In this document: in pieces, positions 21,772 through 34,368 of the stretch
Position numbering within the stretch: the first letter of the stretch is position 1
Layout: every line of letters starts with the position of its first letter
Assembly (NCBI RefSeq): GCF_032362555.1
Contig: NC_083518.1
Location: 3,670,501 to 3,734,500, forward strand
From: Amyelois transitella
Taxonomy: Eukaryota > Arthropoda > Insecta > Lepidoptera > Pyralidae
Reading direction: 5' to 3'
DNA: 64,000 nt
The notes under the pieces: model-generated
What the model saw: only the letters and a program-made list of their open reading frames with translations
What the model was told of the DNA's origin: nothing
The model's database searches: none
Made by a program: the position numbers and the translations under genes

Positions 21772-22439
21772 GTAAGTATTTGCAGACAACTGCACTTTGC
21801 CTAACGCCAACTAACAAACGATTTAGATTTACTACTTGATTATTTAGACTACTTTGTAACATTCACAGTAAATACAATATTGTGACGGAATGCAATCTTT
21901 ATACATACTTCACGTCTTAATTCCTTACAACGGGCAAACAATAGTCTTGAAAACTCGTTCTTAAGGCTTAGGTAATAATGGATTTGATATTCAGATAGGT
22001 ATATGAGTACGTATTAATATAGTATAAGTCCCAGCAGGACCCGGATGTAACCAGAATCACCCGAGCGGTCCACGATCAAAGCGCCCATTTCTCTGTAATG
22101 TGCGATTCATTGCACTAATCATCGCTCCATTTCATTAGATCGCCGTACAATACAGCGGCTTAAGGTTATGAATAACTAGGCTCTGTTGGATTAAGTAGTT
22201 CTTCTTTGAAAGTGACCAATTTATCTCCGAATGAATTGTATGCGAGTATAAGTAAGTACCTACATCAGTCTTTTCAAGACATCAGTCTTAGTAGAAGTAG
22301 TAGAGTTGTACAGACTTTATATACCCCGTAAGAGATAGAAAGTGAATACATGTATGTCGTCTTCCTCTTGGCCATCGTCTCGGTAACATCGTTCCCTTTC
22401 AGGAGAAGAGCCTGTCGCGCTTTTTGAACATGATCCCAG

Positions 22440-22520
22440 ATTGGGTAAGTCAGGTTTTTAAACGAAGCGACTCCCGCCTGACCTCCGCAACCATTACAGG
22501 AGAACCTAACCTACATTGAG
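22440..22520. repeat. Fragment of tRNA-like SINE family B
   Basis: gtaagtcaggtttttaaacg through gcgactcccgcctgacctcc and caggagaacctaac matches the reverse complement of the 3' part of the element at 47826-48178. Similar fragments occur at about 34205-34275 and 58690-58720. Confidence 0.6.
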
Positions 22521-22599
22521 TCATACATTGTACCTGGTCGATTAGTTTAATGTTCTGTAAAAATTCCGTCCATATTTAGTAGAACTGAGTTTCATTTAG

Positions 22600-22733
22600 G
22601 GACAAGTTGCAAGCCCATCGTCTAAAAGAAAAATGCCAAATTTATAAGCCTATCTCTTAGACTACATCCATGGGAAAGAGATGAAGTGGTCCTATTCTTG
22701 TTCTATTGGTGCCGGGAACCACACGGCACATAT
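22600..22733 (+). repeat. Dispersed family A repeat, 3' half
   Basis: Plus-oriented: acaagttgcaagcccatcgt through catccatgggaaagagatga, gtggtcctattcttg and gccgggaaccacacggcac, the family's 3' terminus. Confidence 0.8.
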
Positions 22734-22989
22734 TTTTATACATCCAACAAATCAAGTCGGTCGCAATAACATTAATTTTCCGTCAACTAGAACACGGTGT
22801 GTTAAAATTAGCCATTGCCATGGTTATGTCTGAATAATTCACTGCAACGGATCGACCGGGCCACTGTGTCGTATGCAGTTATGCAACCGTATCGATTCTA
22901 CCAAACTACTTCTTGACCGCGCGGCCTAAAGGAATTTTTCTGTAATTTATGTTGACCGAATTGTTTTGCCATGGGAATGGGCTCTGTAA

Positions 22990-23240
22990 TCTCAATTCCA
23001 ATTCAAATTCAAATTCAAAATTTTTTATTCATTATTATAGGATATTATTATATCGCTTAATAATTGTCGTATGGTTTAACAACTTGGTTGACGTCAAATA
23101 TATTACTTAAAAACTAAGTTTACTGCCGCTTCCAAGGCGTCAGTGCAGAAGAAGCGGTAACAAACTGCACTGCAGCATTTTCTTTAACAACGTCAACTTC
23201 ACAATATTAAATTATACTTAGAATATAATGTGGACGGGAG
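22990..23240 (+). repeat. Interspersed repeat, copy 1
   Basis: Begins with a run of aattcaaattcaaa, then ttttttattcattattatag, and ends in agtttactgccgcttccaag, gaagaagcggtaacaaactg, gtcaacttcaca. The second half recurs at 24886-25016 with about 90% identity. A typical lepidopteran interspersed repeat; class not determined. Confidence 0.7.
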
Positions 23241-23297
23241 AATACATTGTTCACGGGAGATTTATATATTTATGAGATTTAATATTGAAAAAAGAAA

Positions 23298-23332
<35 letters not shown>
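23298..23332. repeat. (AT)n microsatellite
   Basis: Uninterrupted AT dinucleotide run of about 16 units. Confidence 0.95.
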
Positions 23333-23335
<3 letters not shown>

Positions 23336-23676
23336 GGATTGCCAATTTTAATTTACATGGGATGTAATTAATGTATTATTTTACATGGGAAAGTATGTTT
23401 GTTACCTCTTCACAGTTGTCTCGATTTTGCATACTTAATGTAGGTACTTTTTGCGCAGGCGGAAACGCGAACGAAAGCTTTAGGTATAGTTTTATTTCTT
23501 TCTTTATTTTTGGCTCTCCTCCGTATTAACTCCATATAAGGTGGTTTTCCCATTTGCCTTCCGTACTGTAGTATTTGAGTTTGCAAGAAAGCCTTGCTAG
23601 TTTTATAATTTAAAAAAATAGTTTAATAATGAGTAGGTTCTGCTTTAGTTAGCTTTAGTAGACTTAATCTACAAAC

Positions 23677-23832
23677 ATACATACAATCAGGTCTCTATCC
23701 CTTGCGAGGTAGACAGAGCCAAAAGTCTTGAAAAGACTGATAGGCCACGTGCAGTTATAGAATTGAGATTCATTGACAGGTTACTAGCCTGTCGCCTTAA
23801 AGAACATTTCCAAGTTGTAAGCCTTTAGGTAT
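23677..23832 (+). repeat. Dispersed family A repeat, partial
   Basis: catacatacaatcaggtctc, then agacagagccaaaagtcttg, aaaagactgataggccacgt and ttactagcctgtcgcc; the 3' part is missing. Confidence 0.75.
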
Positions 23833-24885
23833 AAACCTCTAACATTTACGGTTTGAGGGGATGGAAATCAACAATTTTCTTAGTTAGATTCGTAGTGTGG
23901 CAATTGTTATTATTATTATAATTACTGATAACCTATGAACAGAATTTGGCATTACAAACATCAAGGTGATGTAATATTCTTTCGTTTCACAAAAAGAAAA
24001 TCGTATATTACACGTTACTGCTTTATTTAGGCTAAAGCAAAGTAGTGTAACAACAAGTTTTGAAATTTATTTTTGTACTTAGTAAGGTTCCGTATTTTCT
24101 TTTATAACGTAAATTTGGTTTAAGTTTACCCTCCCATTGACGTAAAGGGGAACTCTTTCTGTTTTGAAAATTATAACCTTCTTCGATTTTGCATAAGTTT
24201 TTAGTTGTTTGCGTGCCAATATTACATTCTCAAGAATTTCAAACGACAAATAAGTTAGTAAATGCTTTGATTTTTCAGCCGCCTACAACGACATCCGTAG
24301 GAAAGCATAGAGTGATAAATGATCATATGTTACTTTACTGGAAAATAAAAAGCTAATTATGACGATTGATACGATATATTTCGTAGCTCATCCCATTTTA
24401 ACATTAAAAAATTGTTTTTTTTTATGACAATAAAACTAAACAATTTCAAAGAACGGTTTTTTCTTCAGCTGGGTTAGTGTGGAACCCTTAACAGTTGACG
24501 AGCTATTTGCGTGAAGGCAAGCTACTGAGACATATTGAGACAAGTTACCTTATTTTATGACAAAACGTAAGTATTATTTCACTACTGGGCCGCAAAGATC
24601 GCAAGCTTATCGTAAGTGTCACGCAATGTCTTTTTGTCTAGTTCCACTGTTGGGCAAAAGTCTTATATTTTTTTACACGCGTCTTTTGATAGATAAATTA
24701 ATGGGATAAATCTTATTAACTTGCAAATAAGTTTATTTTTCACACAAAAATAATCCCAATCAATCCTCAATGACTGAATAACGGTTTTATCGATGTTTGT
24801 TTAAGTTAAGAAAGTAGACATTTCAACATCACTTAAAAAAGTAACATCTTTTGGTTTCACACCATTGGTTCAATAAATCAATTAC

Positions 24886-25016
24886 TTTAAACTAAGTTTA
24901 CTACCGCTTCCAATGCATCAGTGCTGAAGAAGCGGTAACAAACTGCAGTGCAGCATTTTCTTCAATAACGTCAACTTCACAATTATTCAAACTTAGAATA
25001 GCGATGTGGACGAGGG
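24886..25016 (+). repeat. Interspersed repeat, copy 2
   Basis: Matches the second half of the element at 22990: agtttactaccgcttccaat, gaagaagcggtaacaaactg, aataacgtcaacttcaca. Confidence 0.7.
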
Positions 25017-25899
25017 AATTAAAACAAATTGTTATGGTTAATTGATTTAATTAAGATGAAAAGATCAACTTTTATGTCTGCAACCTAAACCATTGACCTA
25101 CCCCGTGTTTGGAAATAACTGACTTAGCACTCCTCGATCATGGTTATAGGCAGACCTAGGGATACCCATAAGAATACCTATATTATAAACATAAAAACAG
25201 ACATAACGTTTCAGTAAAGTTGAAACAAATCAAACAAAAAAAGAACAATTATTTTAAACGTTTCCATATAAAAATATTACGAGTTTATTATTTCGTATAA
25301 TAACAGTAATTAAGTGATTCAATATTATTGATTTTCCGGTACTTAATGCGAACTACTTATATATTTGATTAAGTGAAATATCGATTGATATTCAATAATT
25401 AGTTGAAGCCACAGAGTTTGTTCTTCAGTGGGTTAAGTACTTCAGTACTTTGTATAGGGTACTTTTACTTTTTCGTTGAGTTGTGAGTATAAATAGATTT
25501 AGTAAGTAAAGAAATGGAAAGCTGAGAATGCCTTGAAGCGGAATACGTTTAAGAAACGATTTATACAAAATAAGGAGAGAAATTTAAGTCAATGTTCAAA
25601 TGCACAATGAATATAATAAGAAATTTTTAAATGCAGATAAATTTTATATCTCCGTCAATATATGTAGTCTACGCTGGGGATAAAACTTTGGACTGTGGCG
25701 GATTGGGTCATGGACGTCTCGATTAGCAAAGATTGTATTGTAAACAGTTTTCTGATATCATTAATCATGATTTTAATTACACAAACTTTGAACAAGAGAT
25801 GAGATTTTTGAATGAAATGATTGAACGAAAATATGCCGAAAAAAATTTCATCTTTCAGGTCAGGTCAGATGGAGTCCCTCTGGGTCCCAAGAAGTATAA

Positions 25900-25997
25900 G
25901 TAGAAGCCTCTATCCGGGAGAAGTATTCAGAGACTACATATTTACTTGGTAGAAGCCTCTATCCAGGAGAAGTATTCAGAGACTACATATTTACTTG
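25900..25997. repeat. 49-bp tandem duplication
   Basis: gtagaagcctctatccggga ... ctacatatttacttg occurs twice with a single difference (ccgg versus ccag). The wider unit (cagagact aca/aag tacatattt) resembles 57965-58025, so it derives from a dispersed repeat. Confidence 0.9.
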
Positions 25998-26029
25998 TAA
26001 CTATCAAAGCATACTTCTTTCGTTTGTTG

Positions 26030-26222
26030 ATGATGGATGTCGTAAAAGGCGATGGGTTAGGCTTATAAACTTTGGATTCTTCTTTTAGGCAATGGGCTAG
26101 CAACCTGTCACTTTTTGAATCTCAATCTATCATTAAGCCAAACAGCTGAATGTGGTCTATCAGTCTTTTCAAGACTGTTGGTCTGGTCAAATCTGTCTAC
26201 CCCGTAAAGGATATGTATGTAT
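26030..26222 (-). repeat. Dispersed family A repeat
   Basis: Minus-oriented: gatggatgtcgtaaaaggcg, tgggctagcaacctgtcact, attaagccaaacagctgaat, tcttttcaagactgttggtc, ending in tatgtatgtatgt. Lacks the extreme 3' end of the family. Confidence 0.8.
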
Positions 26223-27565
26223 GTTAATGCAATTCTCTCAATCAATAAATGTCTATCATAATGTAGAGATCAATGAAGGCTATGTTTATAATACACATTC
26301 ACACCCACGCGAGCTCATTACTCGTATTTTTGCAACAGAATAGCGAAGGACGATTAACCTTTTGCTCGACCTTGTTTATTTTAAGTTATTGACATATTGA
26401 CGACACTCCACACAAAGGATTGCCGAGAAAGAAAGCTTAAAGGGATAGCAGAGAAATTATTCTTAAAATTTTTACGAAGCGTTTTTTAGTATTATTGCTA
26501 ACAAATTTATAACTATATTCAACATAACTTGATCATATCAGGTGTACTTTACACTAGTGGCTTGCTAAATCTTCGCACGCGTAGATATAAACTTCAAAAC
26601 ATGTAGAAGTAGGCAAAACATGTAGAACCTTACATACTTATTTAACACAAATGTATTCATTATATGTATATCGAATCTGAAATGACCTGCATAGTCTTAT
26701 CCTTTCAGTTATTTGGTTTACAGGAAAAGAACTCTTCTATGAATAAATCAGTAATTTTGATTTTACTACAATAAAGAATTTCCAAAAAAAACAAATGTAT
26801 TATCAATTCTTTCAATATTAATCCATTGGCGTGTTATTTTAAGATTCAATTTATAAGTAGGTACCTACGTAAAAACGCGGGAAAGCGCCACTTGTTCTAT
26901 TTCGTGTTGAAGCTAATTATTAACTAGGAGGCTTAATCTAATTACCTACTTTTGGTTTAAATACCACCTTCGTGGCTCACATGTCCGTTCCCACGATTGG
27001 TGTTCCACTAATACAATAATCCGACACAGCTTTCCTTAATCCATACTTATATTTCCCAGGTTAAGTGCTGTATATGGTAATGATGTTGGTTTTTAATAGG
27101 GTTTCGTTTACAGAAATAAACGGCCTTATTTATAAACGTTGTTTAATTTTTTCGATCTATAACATGAGTCAACTGAAAGTGGTTTACGACCGTAATTGTA
27201 TGGAGTACTACAGCTGAACGTGACATGTCAGTCTTTTACAGATTGTGTAGGTTCTGTCTTCCCGTAAAGGGTAAGAACGTGATGATATATGTGTCTAGTG
27301 CTGAATTGTATCCTATCGGTATTTTAATATAAATAATGTACCGATAAAATAATTTACGAAATTTTTGTTGATTAAAACCTATTTTTGAAAATAAAACGGG
27401 TATTAGTAAATCTGTTTGTTATAAGTGCAGATAGTTTAGAATTCAAAGTAAATACCAAATTTTATACGAGTATTTTAAAATGTAAATTCTATAAACTTAA
27501 ACTAATAAAATAAAAGACATCTGTGTGTGCACTAATTGTATAACGAAATAATCAAAAAACCTCAC

Positions 27566-27695
27566 CTTTAAAATCAAACGGGAAAGTTTTGGTTCTGCGC
27601 GCGTCGTAAAAAGTTTGCCATCGTGCCGCGAGCACCTCTCCCTCCAATGTCGTCAGCGGACTGACGTGTCGTGGGGAACCCCACACGCTTATATA
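27566..27695 (-). promoter_or_regulatory. TATA+Inr core promoter with donor-terminated first exon
   Basis: On the minus strand: TATATAAG (27695-27688), then an insect initiator TCAGTCC with its A at 27662, placing TATAAG at about -31. The presumed exon 27662-27566 ends at AAAG|gtgagg. It holds a short upstream ORF (27621-27574, MANFLRRAQNQNFPV). This would be the first exon of the TGF-beta ligand gene, the next minus-strand gene downstream. An uninterrupted frame without a start codon also runs through the exon and the TATA box and ends in the phase (1) that the ligand exon needs (FYDARRTKTFPFDFK|G), so a coding-exon reading is not excluded. Confidence 0.5.
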
Positions 27696-28950
27696 CCCGA
27701 GGGGATGCCAGGATGATTCAGCTGGAGGTAACAGGGGAGGAATTCGCCATTTTTTGGCGTCTAGATCGTTGACTCCGTTTACGTAATGTCTTTGTCAGTA
27801 TAGGCACGCTTTTCGATTATGTTTGCTGAGTAGAAAAGAATTGGTGTTGTTCTTTTTCTTCCTGTGGTAGTTGTAAGAGGCAAGTAAAGGATAAAAAGGC
27901 TGGTAACCTGACCGTAAAATGTGTCATTAATATGCTGACTGCATTTGGATAGTATGAAGAAGACAAAAAGTTAATGATGAACTTAAAATATGCTCATGAC
28001 ATTACCTACTTACGTAAAATTTAAAATAATGCAGTTAAATGTATTTCTAATCAACTTAAATAAACATAATTAATATAAAAATATGACTGAAACAAATGTT
28101 GCACGGAACAAACATTTTAGTATTAGAAGCAGGTGTACCCCAGATTACACGGATATCCGCATTTTAAAGAAGATAAGGTATATGAACAGCTTTACTTACA
28201 AGTACACTGTAGTTGTAGTGTCGTCCCATAAAATAAACGTATAACTGTAGTAACAATCACAAAAGAGATTAAAAGAGAGAAAAATTAAAACTGAAATAAC
28301 TTAGCTCCTACTCAATACCGTCTCCCACTTTTCAATTCGCTAGATGTTAATTATATAGTCTTATAGACTAATTTTTCGGTCACGTGCAAAAGTTGCTCAG
28401 ACTAAGACTTTCTACTTCTCTGGCGCTAACGCCAGTGAGACTAATCTCACTCTCATGAGATGAGCCGAGTTGCACCTTTTGTCATTTACTCTCTATATGG
28501 TGTCTTTATCATACGAAGCTTGCTAATATACCTATCCTCAGCAGCACATATTTCCTGGAGAATTCGGAATATTGTGACTGAAACTGATCTAGGACTAAAT
28601 TATAGCCTATCTGTGAAAAATTTATAAAAAAGATGAGAGATGATGACTTGAATGTCAGGCAACGATAATACTTCTGGGTCAAGAAGACAAAATTGTATTA
28701 TCAAAATTGACGCCAACTTTAGAATCCCTAAAAATTATACGAGAACTATAATAAATAACATACGAAGTCACGGGCAATAGCTAGTGACGATAAAAATGGC
28801 TTTATTAAATGAAATTCAAACAGCGTGGGTGGCCCGACTTTCATTTAACCAATTATTTAAATATTTAAGGAGAACATTATTAACATAATTTAAATGCTAC
28901 TAAATTTGGTACGCAATGCAAAATACACAAAATTAATTTATTTTTTTCTT

Positions 28951-29016
28951 GTTCGGCGCTACGCCTCGTAGCTGCGTAGGCCGTAGCTCGTAGCTTCGTA
29001 GCGTGTTCGTAGCAAA
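28951..29016 (-). repeat. TCGTAGC/GCTACG short-motif patch
   Basis: Five CGTAGC units and a GCTACG in about 60 bases. The same heptamer in the opposite orientation (GCTACGA) is clustered at 38361-38443. Confidence 0.6.
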
Positions 29017-29351
29017 TTGTTTGCACAAAAATTCACGCATTGAGGTCATAGCGTCAATAAGTTTGATACGAAATTAGTACTTTGAGTACCACCTTATACC
29101 TACTTCAATGTATGTATAAAGCATTTGTATATGTATAAATCAGCTAAATAAAGTTTGCCCCAGTCACCACTTAAGCAATTTGACAGTTTATTTTTGTTAA
29201 GTTGGGTGTAGAAGCATTTTATTTGTACACCATTATAGGATCCTACCTACAAAGGTTGCAAAAGTATTGTCAAAAGACGCACCACGGACTCCTCTTTAGA
29301 AAGGTGAGGATATGATCGCCATTAACGCCAGTAAGAAGAATTTACTAATAT

Positions 29352-29445
29352 TAAGCTAAACAGCTGAACGTAGGCTATCAGTATTCAAGACTGTTGGCTC
29401 TGTCTACCCTGCAAGGAATATAGACGTGATTATGTATGTATGTAG
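29352..29445 (-). repeat. Dispersed family A repeat, 5' part
   Basis: agctaaacagctgaacgtag, actgttggctctgtctaccc, atatagacgtgattatgtat; minus-oriented. Confidence 0.75.
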
Positions 29446-29569
29446 AAAAATATATTACATAATATAATATTACTCCTCTTCCCCGATGGAGTACCCAGAA
29501 ACTAGATAAGTAATAAGAAGGAGCATCCTGAACAAAACAATATTTGTTTAATTTTTAATGTCATTTTGT

Positions 29570-29735
29570 CCAGATTCAGCTCCTCTCTCCCGTGCGTTTC
29601 AATCATTCGTTGGCAGCGCCCCAGCCGCCACTTACTTGTATTTCCCGACTGCGCGGCGCCGCTGTTATTTCATTATTCTACTTGCTGCGTGCGGCCCGCT
29701 GCCAAATGTTTGTTCAGTCGCCGATGGAATAATTT
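29570..29735. other. Isolated GC-rich patch with a minus-strand donor
   Basis: GC-rich sequence in an AT-rich desert. On the minus strand it contains gcgcagtcgggaaatacaa|gtaagt, an Inr-like CAGT followed by a consensus donor. It could be an alternative first exon of the TGF-beta ligand gene. Two overlapping short plus-strand frames show no recognisable domain. Confidence 0.25.
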
Positions 29736-29785
29736 GGATGAAACTTGGCGTTTGAATAACAACTACATCTTAAACGGACTTAATT

Positions 29786-30020
29786 TACATACATTCATAT
29801 AATCACGTCTTTATCTCTTACGGGATGGACAAACCTTGTTGGCTCTGTCTATCTCGTAAAGACTGAAAGTCCACGGTCAGCTTGCTTGATTGAATTGAGA
29901 TTCAAATAGTGACACTTTGCTAGCCCATCGTCTACAAAAAAATACCAAATTTATTAGTATTCCCATAGTCACCTTTTACGACATCTATGGAAAAGATAAG
30001 GAGTGGTCTTATTCTTGTGC
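29786..30020 (+). repeat. Dispersed family A repeat, near full length
   Basis: tacattcatataatcacgtc through tgagattcaaatagtgacac, ttttacgacatctatgg and gtgctgggaaccacacga; diverged around the first 60 bases. Confidence 0.8.
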
Positions 30021-30864
30021 TGGGAACCACACGACGGCGTAAGGGATAAACACGTTACAAATGTAAGGTATGTAGCTAATACCGAATTAACTGTAAATTA
30101 TTTGTAGAAAATTTATGGTTCAAGATATAACGGGTGGCATAGCAACAAATTATGTTAAACTCTTCCAGACGTTACACGTCAGGCATTTTTAGATCCCTTT
30201 GAGGGAAATTATACAGGAAAATATGGTCAAAGTAGTCAACCGCTTAAATATAAATACGTAATAAATACTTCCTGATAAAAAATAAAATAGCCATATTTAT
30301 TTTAAGCTCATTTCAGAGCCCGTTACAAGGTCGATAGTAAACGTCCTGTGCGGTTTTTTTTTATTCATTTTATATAGAAAATCTACAGAGTACCTACGCT
30401 GGCGTTAAGTGAAAATTCTATAAATTTCCGTTCCCGCGGGAATCCCAGTTTTGTGCACCCCCAGACCATATTGCCATATTCTAATGTCGCCGTGAATAAA
30501 TGATACTATACTTACCTGTATAACTCAGAAAAGAGTTTTTTTAAGTAGGTATTTATTAGTTTGATTGTTAACCAATGCTCTAACGTTGTAAGGAAATTTG
30601 AACATTCAGGCAATTTAATTACGTGCTAAGTTCCCCTGCAAAATTTACGAAGGTCAAAGGAAACTCTTTGTAAAACGCGTGGTAAAACCTGACATTTCGA
30701 CTTCACGTGACGGCCCACCCCGGAATCTTTGCTGAGACAGGTGAGAAAGTAATTGAGACTTACGCCAGAGGAATGATGTCTAGTTGAGATGCAGATTTTT
30801 TCCCTTATCGTGGGTAATGGTGAGTACCCTTTTATATCACTATTATCAAAAACTGCCGTGCCGT

Positions 30865-30985
30865 ATGGTTCTCGGCGCCATTACAAAAAAGAATAGGACC
30901 ACTCCGTCTCTTTCCCATGGATATCATAAAAGGCGACTAAACTTGGAATTATTTTTTTGGCGATGGGTGGTCTTAATCGCCTAGA
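30865..30985 (-). repeat. Dispersed family A repeat, 3' half
   Basis: Minus-oriented 3' end (atggttctcggcgcc, gaataggaccactccgtctc, ttcccatggatatcataaaa), about 35 bases before a second copy in the same orientation. Confidence 0.8.
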
Positions 30986-31018
30986 TTAAGAAACCTACCA
31001 CAATTTAAACTACGTCGT

Positions 31019-31215
31019 ACCAAGTACGTCGTAAAAGGCGACTAAGGGGTAGGCTTATAAACTTGGGATTCTTCTTTTAAGGCGATGGGCTAGCAACCTG
31101 TCACTATCTCAATTCTATCTTAAAGCCAAATAGCTGAACGTGGCCTATCAGTATTTTCAAGACTGTTGGCTCTGTCTACCCCGCAAGGAATATAGACGTG
31201 ATTATATGTATGTAT
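31019..31215 (-). repeat. Dispersed family A repeat, 5' two thirds
   Basis: gtacgtcgtaaaaggcgact, gatgggctagcaacctgtca, agccaaatagctgaacgtgg, gactgttggctctgtctacc, ending tatgtatgtatg. Follows another copy head-to-tail. Confidence 0.85.
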
Positions 31216-32106
31216 GTATCAAAAATTACCCACATATCCATACCAAATCAATTTCGCCATAATATCGCTATGTTTAAGAATGTAAATGATGTGTTCAATT
31301 TCAAAAGCTTTACTTAAAACTGCATTTCAAACTAAAAGCGTTTTCAGCTTATCGATCTGATGAAAGACCTTCATAAATTTTACAATTCACGGCGCCCATT
31401 GCCTACGCAGTTATAAATAGACTTTCGCTGTGTTTTCAAAGGAATCTTCGTATTTTTGTGTATAATTTAATGATTCGATTCATGTTTTATTCTTGCTTCA
31501 GCTCCAACACAACGTGTTTAATTTAAATATTTTTCGGTATTTTCATATAAAGTAGCCGTAGAGCGTTTTAATTAGAAAACGAATGAGATGCTCTTACGGC
31601 GAGAAAAAAGTTTGCGGAGATACTTTTGCATTCAGACCAGCGGATGATTAGGTATTCGTAATCATGATTGTAAAATCCTGTTACTTATGTAGTATAGTTA
31701 AGTTTGTGATATCAAATAAAATATTGATCTTTTATTTATTATTGATGAACCTGTATCAGGATTACAGGTGAGTACGCAACCGGGCTTTTAACAAGAAAAA
31801 CGCAAAGAAAATGTCTAAGTATAGGAAGGTGATGGTAAGCTTTTAGGTTTAAAACATTTTATCAAAACACTAGCTTATTCCGCGGCTTCGCCGGCGCTCA
31901 TCATAGTTTATTATTACTAAACTATTAGATATAATAGGTACTCTATCCGGCATGAAAGGCACCCTTTGTCCTTCTCGGTGGTATATATTTTTTATGTATT
32001 CGTATGGAAATTGGCTCTGTTTACCCCGCAAGAGATATAGACGTGATTATATGGATGGATATTGCAATAACGATATAGAATTTATGAAAGTAAATATGGA
32101 TATAAG

Positions 32107-32209
32107 TAAAAATTAACGGCATAAATGCCGTTAATTTTTACTTACTAACGAAGTTAACTTAACGAAGTCACATAAGTGATACTTTAAAAAGTATCACTTT
32201 AGTGACTTC
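32107..32209. repeat. Two adjacent hairpins
   Basis: First: 17-base arms with a 2-base loop (32107-32142, gtaaaaattaacggcat and its complement). Second: about 21-base arms with two mismatches around aaaa (about 32163-32209, cgaagtcacataagtgata...). No gene is nearby. Confidence 0.8.
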
Positions 32210-33201
32210 GTGTCAAGCAGGGAAACAACTTTAAAAACCATCTTGAAATTATTTCCCAGAATAGGATACGCATTCCGTAGAATCTTGCTGGAATACATCT
32301 GGATTTTAATAGAGGAATGATGTAAATAATTTTTTACAATGTGAAATGTATTTTCAATATTTTTTTATTCATTTCCAATACAACTTTAACAATTCCGCTT
32401 TGCTAATTTCATCTAACATTGATAAATACATTGTTATAGATAAGTGTAGAGAGAGAGGTACACATTAAAATCACTACTATAAAATATAACATTAGTGTGT
32501 AAACATCCTACAAAACGACATATATAAATGTTTAATTGTTTTTTATTGATAAATTATACTATTACGTTATAAATGTAAATACGTGTTCGAGCGTTAGTAA
32601 TATAGTTTACAAATATTTTTAACGTATTAAAATAAATAAATAAATTTTCTTTACAGGATATTATAAATCTCAAAATGACATGATCAATAAATTGTGCGCA
32701 TAAGTAGGTTTATTACAAAAAAATACTACCAAGTTCGAGTTCCATAAATAAGTATTTTTAAAGAATGTTTTAAGAAAGAGTATATTCTCTTGTATAAAAG
32801 TTCATTCAAATTGTACTTAATTGTAAGTAAGTATGTAAGTATCTATGATTTACTTGATAATAAATTATTTCCTATTATTAAAAAAATTAATTCCTAAAAT
32901 AGACCTGAAGCCTCTAACGTTTTGTTGCAATTTGCGTCTGAATACTGATAAATGACAATTACATTCACAATCAATACTTTTCAATTTTGATTATAGGTTT
33001 ACAACTACATAGAAAAATGCGTGCGATGCAAGACAATGACACATCATTCCTAAAGTTTCAAGTACAATGTAATGTTTATATCTATGTCTGACTAAGCTAT
33101 TATAATTTCAAAGATATTTGACAACCAGAACAGACTTTACCTACTATTGAGTACTTACCACAATATTTTCAGTATCGAAAATCACTTTTCCAAAATTCAA
33201 C

Positions 33202-33231
33202 CACCACTTTTTGTATATACATACAAAAAGT
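33202..33231. repeat. Short perfect palindrome
   Basis: ccactttttgtat / atacaaaaagtgg with a 4-base centre; hairpin-forming, in AT-rich intergenic DNA. Confidence 0.7.
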
Positions 33232-34368
33232 GGCATAAAACCTAAATATAATTTGTGTTATAATTTTGTGCCACATAATCACACATTATCCTAGCATAGC
33301 TTAAAATATCTGAAGCAAATCACTATGTAGTGAAAATATAAAAATAATAACAGAATTACATTTTTTTTTCAAGAAGTAGTTTTGATATTTTACTTCACTA
33401 AGAAACATAAGATAGGTATTGTTACTCTATTTGTAAACGAAAAATAAAATACTGTAAAGCTCTGTTTCAAATAACATTATCAAATCTGATTCATGTACTA
33501 GCTCTCATACGGGATGGTCGGAAAGCCCTAAATATACTGTGATACTCTAGAATTCTAACTAGTTTTTTCTTTCAGGTTATGGGTCCATTTGCGAAAGAAA
33601 ATTTCAACATTCTATAGATCTAATATTCCGGCCAAAAGATTTATTGGATTTGAATACATTTTGACTAATAAATGATTCAATAACTTTTATTTACGAAAAT
33701 TAAATCAATTGGAATACGCACTTACAGTAAGTATTACATACATATTACCTACTTTTTTTTATTAAATACAGGTGTTTTGCTTTACACATGGATATACTTT
33801 TACACATCTAAACTTAATTCAATAAAATATATCAACATATTGTCTTACAATTTTCAGCAACATATTAATACTGTTGGTTATACGATTCACAACGTCTACT
33901 TGGTTAGAACCTATGGGGGTTCCAATTAATTTTGTGCAGACTTTAATAACAGACATTGATTTGGCTAGACATCGCTCATAAATGTAGGTACTTTGCGTGC
34001 CAATGGTAACCGCCTGATCCATGTAATTGCAAATTAAACCTCTTTGCGAAACTGTTCTTCAGTGTTTATGTTAAATAAAAATATGTTAGGTATCGCATTG
34101 TTTGGTAAAACTACCAAATAAGTTGCATAACGTGCCTTGTTTACTTCACAGTAAGCAAAAAACAACATGATACGCGTTATTTTCACCTTTTCCCCTGAAC
34201 CCTGGTGAGTGATTCTGACCTTGATTCGGTTCCTGTTTGATCTCCGCAACCTTTTGCAGGTGAACCTAACCCATAATGGTTCATGATTTTACATTCAGTT
34301 TCGTTGTTCCACGATGTTTTCCCTAATCGGGGTTTTTATCTAAGAACATCGCACTCAAACTTATCATT

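Larger units (their letters stand above)
20924..27565 (-). other. Probable intron(s) of the TGF-beta ligand gene
   Basis: Between the ligand exon and the promoter-like exon at 27.6 kb. No minus-strand prodomain exon was recognised. Holds family A copies, a repeat pair (22990 and 24886), an (AT)n tract, a 49-bp tandem duplication, and a plus-strand candidate exon at 21719. GC-rich 21090-21210 has imperfect inverted similarity and may be a decayed MITE. Confidence 0.4.
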
